From Streptomyces sp. GESEQ-35 (GTDB taxonomy: Bacteria; Actinomycetota; Actinomycetes; Streptomycetales; Streptomycetaceae): DNA of 64,000 nucleotides. Numbering within the stretch: the stretch's first letter is position 1; each line of letters opens with the position of its first letter. The stretch spans positions 248,001-312,000 of the forward strand of contig NZ_JAFFSX010000004.1 in NCBI RefSeq assembly GCF_017948485.1, in the 5' to 3' direction. Of the stretch, positions 57,724 through 64,000 are shown piece after piece. The notes under the pieces were generated by a model. The model made no database searches. It saw only the letters and a list, made by a program, of their open reading frames with translations, and was not told the origin of the DNA. A program made the translations under genes and the position numbers.

Positions 57724-59667
57724 ATGGACGTTATGGGGGACAAGGCAACTCTGTTGGAGACAGGGCGGTTTGGGGAGCCTGCCGGCATTTCGCAGTTGAC
57801 GGGCGAAATGTCCGTGCCCGAATTCCCGCGGCCTGCGACCGGACTGGCGCAGCCGGTGGGCGACTTCGAGCAGCAGGCGACCGACTTCGAGCGTCGCGTG
57901 AGCGATTTCGTTCAGTCCGCGGACCGGGACGAAACCGGTGAGGCTGCCGAGGAAGCCCGCCAGCGGCTCGCCGCCGAAGCGGGCGACGTCGAGGCGATGA
58001 GCGTCCTCGGGGCCATGCTGCTGCGCCGCGGTGATCTCGACGGAGCCGAAGCCCACCTGCGTGCCGCCACCGCCGCAGGCGACCGGGCCGCCGCCAACAA
58101 CCTGGGTGTTCTCCTGCACCAGCGCGGGTACGCCGACGAGGCCGCCGGCTGGTGGCGCATCGCTGCCGTCGCCGGGTCCGCGGCCGCCGCGCATGCCCTG
58201 GGCCGTCACCACCGGGAGCGCGGCGACGAGCCCGCCTCCGAGTACTGGCTGCGCCAGTCCGCCGAACAGGGCCACGCCCTCGGCGCGTACGCGCTCGCCG
58301 ATCTGCTGGAGCACCGCGGCGACGACGGAGCCGAGGCCTGGATGCGGGCCGCGGCCGAGCGGGGGCACCGGGAGGCGGCGTACCGGCTGGCGCGGGCGAT
58401 CGATCGCAAGGCCGTGAGCGAGGGCGAGACCGGCTCGGACGACGGCGTCGGCGCCTCCCTCGCGGCGGAGGCCGAGCAGTGGTACCGCCAGGCCGCCGCG
58501 CGCGGACACCGGCGGGCCGCGCTGCACCTCGGGGCGATCCTGGAGAAGCGCGGTCAGCTCAAGGAGGCCGGGCGCTGGTACCTGACGTCCGCCAAGGACG
58601 GGGAGGCACGGGCCGCCTGCGCGCTCGGGTTCCTGCTGCGGGACGCGGGCGACTCCGAGAGCGCCGCCGTGTGGTGGCTGCGGGCCGCCCAGGACGGCGA
58701 CGGCAACGCGGCCAACGCGCTGGGTGCGCTGCACGCCGAGCGCGGCGAGACCCAGACCGCCGAGCGGTGGTACCGGGCCGCGATGGACGCCGGAGACGTC
58801 AACGGCGCGTACAACCTCGGGCTGCTCTGCGCCGAGCAGGGACGGACCGCCCAGGCCGAGCAGTGGTACCGGCGTGCGGCGTACGCCGGACACCGCGAGG
58901 CGGCGAACGCGCTCGCGATCCTGCTGCTCCAGGGCGGCGACACGGCGGGCGCCGAGCCATGGTTCTCCAAGGCCGCGGAGGCCGGGAGCGTGGACGCGGC
59001 GTTCAACCTCGGGATCCTGTACGCCGGGCGGGGTGAGGACGCGGTCGCGCTGCGGTGCTACGAGCGTGCCGCGGCCGCCGGGCACACGGAGGCGGCGCTT
59101 CAGGTCGGGATGGCGCGGCTGCGGGAGGGGGACGAGCGGGCGGCCGAGCGGCATCTGCGGTGCGCGGCGGGCGGCGGCAGCGCCGAGGCCGCGTATCGGC
59201 TGGCGACCGTGCTGGATGCGCGGCGGCCGCCTGAGCCTGCGCATGAGCTCGGGGAGCCGGTGCGGGAGCGGACCGAGTGCGAGGAGTGGTACGAGCGGGC
59301 GGCGTCCCAGGGGCATCGGCGGGCGCAGGTGCGGGTCGGGATGCTGGCCGCCGCGCGGGGCGATGTGGTCGAGGCGGCTCGGTGGTATCGGGAGGCTGCC
59401 GAGGCCGGGTCGCGCAACGGGGCGTTCAATCTCGGGCTGCTGCTGGTCCGGGAGGGAAGTGAGCCCGAGGCGGCGGTGTGGTGGACGCGGGCCGCTGACG
59501 CGGGGCATGGGCGGGCGGCGTTGCGGCTTGCCCTTGTCTACGCGCGTCGTGGGGAGTTGGCGGAGGGGCAGCGGTGGGCGGACCGTGCGGTGACGCTCGG
59601 GCCGGCCGAGGTGTCGGAGCGGGCGGTGCGGCTGCGGGACGCTCTGCGCGAGGAGCTGTCGGCGTGA
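57724..59667 (+). CDS. Sel1/TPR-repeat protein
   Basis: A 647-residue solenoid made almost wholly of Sel1-like repeats of about 36 residues. Units share the form A-x2-LG-x(4)-RGD-x(3)-AE-x-WYR-x-AA-x-AGH, for instance LGAILEKRGQLKEAGRWYL and LGLLCAEQGRTAQAEQWYRRAA; I count about 14. Such proteins are adaptors for multi-protein assembly. No signal peptide or catalytic domain is seen. The ATG at 57724 has AGGTGG upstream; ATG 57733 is an alternative. The gene lies exactly between two identical initiator tRNA genes. Confidence 0.88.
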   Translation: MDVMGDKATLLETGRFGEPAGISQLTGEMSVPEFPRPATGLAQPVGDFEQQATDFERRVSDFVQSADRDETGEAAEEARQRLAAEAGDVEAMSVLGAMLLRRGDLDGAEAHLRAATAAGDRAAANNLGVLLHQRGYADEAAGWWRIAAVAGSAAAAHALGRHHRERGDEPASEYWLRQSAEQGHALGAYALADLLEHRGDDGAEAWMRAAAERGHREAAYRLARAIDRKAVSEGETGSDDGVGASLAAEAEQWYRQAAARGHRRAALHLGAILEKRGQLKEAGRWYLTSAKDGEARAACALGFLLRDAGDSESAAVWWLRAAQDGDGNAANALGALHAERGETQTAERWYRAAMDAGDVNGAYNLGLLCAEQGRTAQAEQWYRRAAYAGHREAANALAILLLQGGDTAGAEPWFSKAAEAGSVDAAFNLGILYAGRGEDAVALRCYERAAAAGHTEAALQVGMARLREGDERAAERHLRCAAGGGSAEAAYRLATVLDARRPPEPAHELGEPVRERTECEEWYERAASQGHRRAQVRVGMLAAARGDVVEAARWYREAAEAGSRNGAFNLGLLLVREGSEPEAAVWWTRAADAGHGRAALRLALVYARRGELAEGQRWADRAVTLGPAEVSERAVRLRDALREELSA

Positions 59668-59725
59668 GCTGCGGTTAAGCGATTTGCCTCTGTCCGCGTC
59701 CTTGACGTAATGTTCCATTCATCGA

Positions 59726-59799
59726 CGCGGGGTGGAGCAGCTCGGTAGCTCGCTGGGCTCATAACCCAGAGGTCGCAGGTTCAAATCCTGTCCCCGCTA
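59726..59799 (+). tRNA. Initiator tRNA-fMet (CAT), copy 2
   Basis: The same 74 nt as copy 1, base for base, with unpaired position 1 and the GGG/CCC anticodon stem. The next six bases (CTGAAG) also match; no CCA is encoded. Confidence 0.95.
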
Positions 59800-59806
59800 C
59801 TGAAGG

Positions 59807-59841
59807 CCTAGGGCCCGGATCATCACGATCCGGGCCCTAGG
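59807..59841. terminator. Terminator after tRNA-fMet copy 2
   Basis: A perfect 15-bp stem (59807-59821 with 59827-59841), loop ATCAC. It also ends the converging sulfonate-type binding-protein gene. Confidence 0.85.
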
Positions 59842-59854
59842 TGCGTGTTGCGCA

Positions 59855-60991
59855 CTAGGGGCGATGGCCCACTGCCTCCTCGTACAGGGACCGGTTCACC
59901 GTCCGGGACTCCGGTAGGGGATCGCCGTCCGCGACGCCCTGGGCGCCGTACGCGGACTGGAGGCGGTCTGTTGTGCCCGCGCGGATCTCCCAGTCCATGC
60001 GGAGGGACGGAGTCGACTCAAGGATCTCCTTGTCGGCCTTCAGGAGATTCGCCAAGTATGTGACGAAGCTCGCATTCTTCTTGTAGTCGGACGCGAAGTA
60101 CGAGTTCACCGTGCGGATGTACGCCCGGATCAGGGCCACGCCCGCGTCCACGTCGTCGTTCAGGAGGCTCGGGCCGTACAGCATGCCGCCCAGGGGCTCG
60201 CCGAGGGGCTGGCCGCCCAGGAAGGCGTACCCGGGCGTGCCGTCGACCTTGCGCCAGACCGGGTCGAGGAGCCAGGCGGAGTCGACGCCGCCGTTCTGGA
60301 GGGCGGTGAGGACGTCGGCGGAACCCAGTTGCTGGTACTGGATCTTGTCCAGGCCACCGCCGTGTTGCTCCAGGGCCTGCTCCATCGGGTACGCGATCAC
60401 CGAGCCCTTGCCGATCATCGTGCCCAGCTTGCGGCCGGCCATGGCCACCCGGTCCGCGCTCTCGCCGTCCTTCAGCCGGACCCAGAGACCGCTCTTCGAC
60501 TCGGGGTCCGGTGAGAAGTTCCCGGCGACCCACTTGATGTCGAAGCCGCCCCGCAGCCCGTTCATCACCGCCGCCTCCGGGGCCGCCCAGAGCGCGTCGA
60601 TCTCGCCCTTGGCCAGCAACGGCAGCGCGTCCGGCGTCGGCAGCACCTTCAGGGTGACGTCCAGGCCCTCCCGCTTGAACTCACCCTTGTCGAGGGCGAC
60701 CTGTAGCGGCGCCACGTACTCCGCGCTCAGTGTCCCCGTCGCGATCGTCAGCTTCCGTGTCTCGGACAGTCGCCGCGGGCCAGGGGCGCCCGGCTCGCAG
60801 CGCGCCGGTTGTCGCTTCGGAGACATGTCGGCAGGGTCCGTCCAGGACGTGTCCCCACAGCCCTGCACCGGGCGGATCGTGCGCGACGCCGCCTCCCGGG
60901 GTTCCGAGCGGGACGAGGAGGACGCCGAGCAGCCCGCCGACGCCAGCAGACCCGCGACGACGACCATGACACCGTACGAACGAACGCTCAT
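59855..60991 (-). CDS. ABC transporter substrate-binding lipoprotein (sulfonate/nitrate/taurine type)
   Basis: A 378-residue lipoprotein with signal VVVAGLLASAGC as lipobox. A linker with two extra cysteines (QGCGD, ARCEPG, residues about 45-70) precedes the binding domain, which begins LTIATGTLSAEYVAPLQVAL and shows FKREGLDVTLKV, LLAKGEIDALWAAPEA and NGGVDSAWLLDP, typical of the SsuA/NrtA/TauA group. Substrate is probably an aliphatic sulfonate or similar small anion; not proven. ATG 60991 overlaps the permease stop (ATGA). Last gene of its operon. Confidence 0.88.
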   Translation of the reverse strand: MSVRSYGVMVVVAGLLASAGCSASSSSRSEPREAASRTIRPVQGCGDTSWTDPADMSPKRQPARCEPGAPGPRRLSETRKLTIATGTLSAEYVAPLQVALDKGEFKREGLDVTLKVLPTPDALPLLAKGEIDALWAAPEAAVMNGLRGGFDIKWVAGNFSPDPESKSGLWVRLKDGESADRVAMAGRKLGTMIGKGSVIAYPMEQALEQHGGGLDKIQYQQLGSADVLTALQNGGVDSAWLLDPVWRKVDGTPGYAFLGGQPLGEPLGGMLYGPSLLNDDVDAGVALIRAYIRTVNSYFASDYKKNASFVTYLANLLKADKEILESTPSLRMDWEIRAGTTDRLQSAYGAQGVADGDPLPESRTVNRSLYEEAVGHRP

Positions 60992-61848
60992 GACTGCCCC
61001 CGTCCCCGGTCCCGCGGCGCCCACGGTGTGAGCAACCGGCCTACGACACGCACCAGTTCGGAGAAGAGCACTCCCAGGACGGCCACGCAGACGATGCCGA
61101 CGAACATGACGTCGTTCTGGAAGAGCGCGCGGGAGTCGAAGATGAGGTGGCCGAGGCCGTTCGTGGCCGCGATCTGTTCCGACGCGACGATGACGAGGAC
61201 CGCCACGCCCGCCGCGATCCGGGCGCCGACCAGGACCGCGGGGAGGGAGGCGGGCAGCAGGACGTGCCGGAACATCTGCCAGGGGGAGGCCCCGAAGACC
61301 TGGCCCGCGTCGCGGTGGCCGGAGGGGATCGACATGACCGCCGACATCGTCGAGATCCAGACGAAGAAGAAGACCGTCGCCGCCACCAGGGCCACCTGCG
61401 GTCCCTCGCCCAGGCCGAACATGTTCAGGAAGATGGGCAGCAGGGCCAGCTTCGGTACGACGTACAGGGCGTCCAGGAGCGGCTCCAGGGCCGCCCGTAC
61501 CAGCGACAGGGAGCCCATCAGCAGGCCCAGGGCGTAGCCCGCCGCCGTGCCGACGGCGTAGCCCGCCAGGACGCGTTTCAGGGTCGCCCACACATCCGGC
61601 CACAGGTCGCCGGCCGCGGCCCGGTCCCAGCCGTCGGCGAGGATCGTGGACGGGGCCGGGTAGACGCGGTCGTCGATCCAGGCCTGGGTGGCGGCCAGTT
61701 GCCAGAGCAGGACCAGCAGGAGGGGGACGGCGACCGCCAGGGACAGTTCCAGGGCGCGCCGGCGGCGGTGGGTGCGTACGGGATGGAGTTCGTGCGGGCC
61801 CGGAGCGCGGACCAGGAGCGATTCCCGTTCGGGAGCGATCGTCGTCAT
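60988..61848 (-). CDS. ABC transporter permease (SsuC/TauC type)
   Basis: A 286-residue permease with six membrane helices. The first, AVAVPLLLVLLWQLAA, lies near 40. The cytoplasmic EAA loop reads DAGQVFGASPWQMFRHVLLPASLPAVLVGARI near 200. YPAPSTILADGW and VVPKLALLPIFLNMFGLGEGP are characteristic of this family. ATG 61848 overlaps the ATPase stop (ATGA) with GGAGG upstream; the stop overlaps the binding-protein start. Confidence 0.9.
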   Translation of the reverse strand: MTTIAPERESLLVRAPGPHELHPVRTHRRRRALELSLAVAVPLLLVLLWQLAATQAWIDDRVYPAPSTILADGWDRAAAGDLWPDVWATLKRVLAGYAVGTAAGYALGLLMGSLSLVRAALEPLLDALYVVPKLALLPIFLNMFGLGEGPQVALVAATVFFFVWISTMSAVMSIPSGHRDAGQVFGASPWQMFRHVLLPASLPAVLVGARIAAGVAVLVIVASEQIAATNGLGHLIFDSRALFQNDVMFVGIVCVAVLGVLFSELVRVVGRLLTPWAPRDRGRGQS

Positions 61849-62612
61849 GCCGGCACCGCCTCCTTTCGCAGCAGGTCCCACAACTCGCTCTTCAGGGTGG
61901 TGAATTCGGGGGCGGAGCGGATGTCGCCGGTGCGCGGGCGTGGGAACGGGGGGTGGCGTTCGGCGATGAGACGGCCCGGACGGGCCGACATCACCAGGAC
62001 GCGGTCGCCGAGAACGATCGCCTCCTCCAGGCTGTGGGTGATGAAGAGGGTCGTCGTCCTCAGCGACTGGGTGATGCCGAGGAGTTCGTCCTGAAGGATC
62101 ATGCGGAGCTGGGCGTCTAGTGCGGCGAACGGCTCGTCCATGAGGAGGAGTTCGGGTTCCACCGCGAGCGCCCGGGCGATCGCGACGCGTTGGCGCATGC
62201 CTCCGGACAGGGCCGCCGGGTAGGCGTCGGCGAAGTCGGCCAGGCCCATGCGGGTCAGCCAGGCGCCGGCGCGCGCGTTCGCCTCGCGGCGCGGGACGCG
62301 CTGGATGTCCAGGCCGAAGCGGACGTTCGCGTGGACGGTCTTCCAGTCGTAGATGCCGTAGTCCTGGAAGATCATGGCGGCCGGGCGAGGGCTGGATGTA
62401 CGGATCTCCAGGCGGCCCGTGCTGGGGCGGAGCAGGCCCGCGGCGATGCGCAGCAGCGTGGACTTGCCGCAGCCCGAGGGGCCGACGAGGCAGACGAACT
62501 CGCCGGGGGCGACGGCCAGATCGAGGGGGCCGAGGGCGTGGACGGCCCGTGGGCCCCGGCCGAAGGTTCGGGTCAGGTCACTGGACTTGAGTTTCGGATA
62601 CGGCTCTCCCAC
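61845..62612 (-). CDS. ABC transporter ATPase (SsuB/TauB type)
   Basis: A 255-residue ATPase and first gene of the operon. Walker A GPSGCGKST (near 43), Q-loop MIFQDYGIYDWKTV, signature LSGGMRQRVAIARAL (near 133), Walker B LLLMDEPFAALD, and His switch ITHSLEEA. QDYGIYDWKTVHANV is the variant of the Q-loop region found in nitrate/sulfonate importers. GTG 62612 has GAGGAG upstream. Confidence 0.92.
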   Translation of the reverse strand: MGEPYPKLKSSDLTRTFGRGPRAVHALGPLDLAVAPGEFVCLVGPSGCGKSTLLRIAAGLLRPSTGRLEIRTSSPRPAAMIFQDYGIYDWKTVHANVRFGLDIQRVPRREANARAGAWLTRMGLADFADAYPAALSGGMRQRVAIARALAVEPELLLMDEPFAALDAQLRMILQDELLGITQSLRTTTLFITHSLEEAIVLGDRVLVMSARPGRLIAERHPPFPRPRTGDIRSAPEFTTLKSELWDLLRKEAVPA

Positions 62613-62704
62613 AGTGTCTCCTCGCGGAGTGCGGAACGGACTGGTGGGCGCCGCCGACGATATGACGACCCGTCAGATACGGGAAGGTCGTACGCAGCAG
62701 AAAA

Positions 62705-62731
62705 CCCCCGGCACTGGATCAGTGCCGGGGG
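62705..62731 (-). terminator. Terminator of the Fur-family regulator gene
   Basis: A 12-bp G/C stem (62705-62716 with 62720-62731) is followed on the reverse strand by TTTT, about 30 nt after the regulator's stop. Confidence 0.85.
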
Positions 62732-62760
62732 CTCGCAGCAGTACGTATTACGCCGTTGTG

Positions 62761-63177
62761 CTACGCCGTCGCGCAGTTGGGGCACAGTCCGCGGTACGTC
62801 ACCTCGACGTCCGAGACCGTGAAGCCGAAGCGCTCCGAGTCGGGGAGGTCGGCCAGCGGGTTGCCGGTGGGGTGGACGTCCCGGATGGAGCCGCAGTGGG
62901 CGCAGACCAGGTGGTGGTGTGGCTGGTGGGCGTTCGGGTCGTAGCGTTTGGCGCGCTTGTCGGTGGCGACCTCGAGCACCTCGCCGAGGGAGACCAGCTC
63001 GCCCAGGGTGTTGTAGACGGTCGCCCGGGAGATCTCGGGCAGCTTGGTCACAGCTCGCGCGTGGACCTCGTCGGCCGTCAGGTGGACGTGTTCGCCGTCG
63101 AGGACCTCGGCCACGACGCGCCGCTGTGCGGTCATCCGCCATCCGCGGCCGCGCAGTCGTTCCAGAAGGTCGCTCAT
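62761..63177 (-). CDS. catR: Fur-family peroxide-sensing repressor, CatR-like
   Basis: A 138-residue Fur/PerR-type repressor. The winged helix covers about 10-75 (RGWRMTAQRRVVAEVL, ISRATVYNTLGELVSLG), with HVHLTADEVHARA before it. The metal sites include HQPHHHLVCAHCG (near 90-103) and a second CxxC, LCPNCA, at the C-terminus, giving the structural zinc. It lies head to head with a catalase gene, as in the catR-catA pair of S. coelicolor, where CatR represses the catalase until oxidised by peroxide. On the reverse strand TAAGCT (63190-63185) ends 7 nt before ATG 63177, with no SD, so the message may be leaderless. GTG 63183 is an alternative. Confidence 0.85.
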   Translation of the reverse strand: MSDLLERLRGRGWRMTAQRRVVAEVLDGEHVHLTADEVHARAVTKLPEISRATVYNTLGELVSLGEVLEVATDKRAKRYDPNAHQPHHHLVCAHCGSIRDVHPTGNPLADLPDSERFGFTVSDVEVTYRGLCPNCATA

Positions 63178-63234
63178 GCGCACCAGCTTAACAGCAAGGG
63201 ACCAGAATCCGAATAGGTGTGAATTTGGAGCTCT

Positions 63235-63264
63235 ACTTGATTTGGATTAAGTCTAATGTAGGAT
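63235..63264 (+). promoter_or_regulatory. Catalase promoter with candidate CatR operator
   Basis: ACTTGAT-TTGG-ATTAAGT (63235-63252) is a near-perfect inverted repeat, AT-rich as expected of a Fur-family site. It overlaps TTGATT (63238-63243) as -35, followed after 15 bp by TAGGAT (63259-63264) as -10. Binding by the divergent regulator would block the catalase promoter. Confidence 0.55.
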
Positions 63265-63309
63265 CGACCCATGGACAGTGCGGGGGCAGAACTGACGCAG
63301 GAGGCACGC

Positions 63310-64000
63310 GTGACGCAGGGACCGCTTACGACGGAGGCCGGTGCTCCGGTCGCCGACAACCAGAACAGTGAGACCGCGGGCCTCGGCGGCCCGGTCCTCG
63401 TCCAGGACCAGCTCCTGCTGGAGAAGCTGGCCCACTTCAACCGTGAGCGCATCCCGGAGCGTGTGGTGCACGCCCGCGGCGCCGGCGCCTACGGCACCTT
63501 CACGGTGACGGCCGATGTGACGAAGTACACGCGCGCCAAGTTCCTTTCGGAGGTGGGCAGGCAGACCGAGACCTTCCTGCGCCTCTCCACGGTCGCGGGC
63601 AACCTCGGTGCGGCCGACGCGGTGCGTGACCCCCGTGGCTGGGCGCTGAAGTTCTATACCGAGGAGGGCAATTACGACCTCGTCGGCAACAACACCCCGG
63701 TGTTCTTCATCAAGGACGCCATCAAGTTCCCGGACTTCATCCACACCCAGAAGCGCGACCCGTACACGGGCAGCCAGGAGGCGGACAACGTCTGGGACTT
63801 CTGGGGGCTCAGCCCTGAGAGCACTCATCAGGTGACCTGGCTGTTCGGCGACCGCGGCATCCCGGCGTCGTACCGCCACATGAACGGGTACGGCTCGCAC
63901 ACCTACCAGTGGAACAACGAGGCCGGCGAGGTCTTCTGGGTCAAGTACCACTTCAAGACCGACCAGGGGATCAGGAACCTCACGCAGGCGGAGGCGGGCC
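63310..64000 (+). CDS. catA: Monofunctional catalase, N-terminal part
   Basis: The first 230 residues of a heme catalase that converts hydrogen peroxide to water and oxygen; the gene continues past the window. The catalytic His is in [14 protein letters not shown] (near 55), the Asn in [17 protein letters not shown] (near 130), and [30 protein letters not shown] is the conserved core. GTG 63310 has AGGAGG 6 nt upstream and gives the [11 protein letters not shown] start I recall for Streptomyces CatA. An in-frame ATG at 63271, about 7 nt after the proposed -10 box, could add 13 residues on a leaderless message. Confidence 0.92.
   Translation, partial: MTQGPLTTEAGAPVADNQNSETAGLGGPVLVQDQLLLEKLAHFNRERIPERVVHARGAGAYGTFTVTADVTKYTRAKFLSEVGRQTETFLRLSTVAGNLGAADAVRDPRGWALKFYTEEGNYDLVGNNTPVFFIKDAIKFPDFIHTQKRDPYTGSQEADNVWDFWGLSPESTHQVTWLFGDRGIPASYRHMNGYGSHTYQWNNEAGEVFWVKYHFKTDQGIRNLTQAEAG

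Noticed and set aside
57475..59718. 747-codon reverse-strand ORF opposite the Sel1 gene
   Set aside because: Its protein is a Pro/Gly/Arg-rich shadow, it runs into the tRNA genes, and the + strand frame shows clear Sel1 repeats.
57442..59799. Integrated element between the two tRNA genes
   Set aside because: No integrase, no phage or plasmid genes, and the enclosed gene has the same base composition as the surroundings; kept only as a duplication.

Overview
The window is a piece of a high-GC actinobacterial chromosome, almost certainly Streptomyces. Grounds: strong G/C third-position bias with reverse-strand shadow ORFs opposite nearly every gene, many GTG starts and ATGA/GTGA gene overlaps, a WblC/WhiB7 regulator with an AT-hook, mycoredoxin, DUF3107, DUF3152, UPF0182 and PPA1309 family genes, and initiator tRNAs without an encoded CCA. 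It reads as conserved core chromosome; I see no prophage, insertion sequence, CRISPR array or rRNA.

Layout. 1-6.1 kb: a partial hydrolase, a DEAD-box RNA helicase with a long repetitive basic tail, a ferritin-like hydroxylase, DUF3107, a TetR regulator and small proteins. 6.3-8.8 kb: an alpha/beta hydrolase and a DUF3152 protein carrying a metzincin zinc motif. 8.8-14.4 kb: a probable leaderless cysteine-type leader peptide followed by a five-component peptide-type ABC importer. 14.6-19.4 kb: a translationally chained locus (PelF-like glycosyltransferase, membrane protein, two tiny ORFs, sugar epimerase, Spherulin4/GH135-type hydrolase) that looks like a compact exopolysaccharide system. 19.5-26.8 kb: MoeZ, two tandem lipoprotein peptidases, and a kinase-like/flippase-like membrane fusion.

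27-41.3 kb is a DNA repair and redox block: an alkyltransferase-like protein, two AdnAB-like helicase-nucleases, an M20 dipeptidase, NudC, mycoredoxin, UvrD2 and WblC. From memory, the order resembles the corresponding mycobacterial block. wblC has a long leader with an AT-rich promoter, a translated upstream ORF and an intrinsic terminator, the layout expected of antibiotic-induced attenuation.

41.4-57.4 kb: a small zinc protein, an ABC1-type kinase coupled to a stand-alone E1-like protein, a YgjP-type hydrolase, three AIM24 proteins (the first fused to TerD), a NUDIX/Zincin_2 pair, an SDR protein, MoaE, a Lon/PDZ-type membrane protease, PPA1309 and UPF0182. 57.4-60 kb: two identical initiator tRNA genes flank a Sel1-repeat protein. 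59.9-64 kb: a sulfonate/nitrate-type ABC importer operon and a divergent Fur-family regulator (CatR-like) and catalase pair, the catalase running off the window.

All identifications rest on reading the sequence and remembered family features; no database search was run. Most starts were moved from the longest ORF to the codon with the best Shine-Dalgarno (SD) sequence or overlap.
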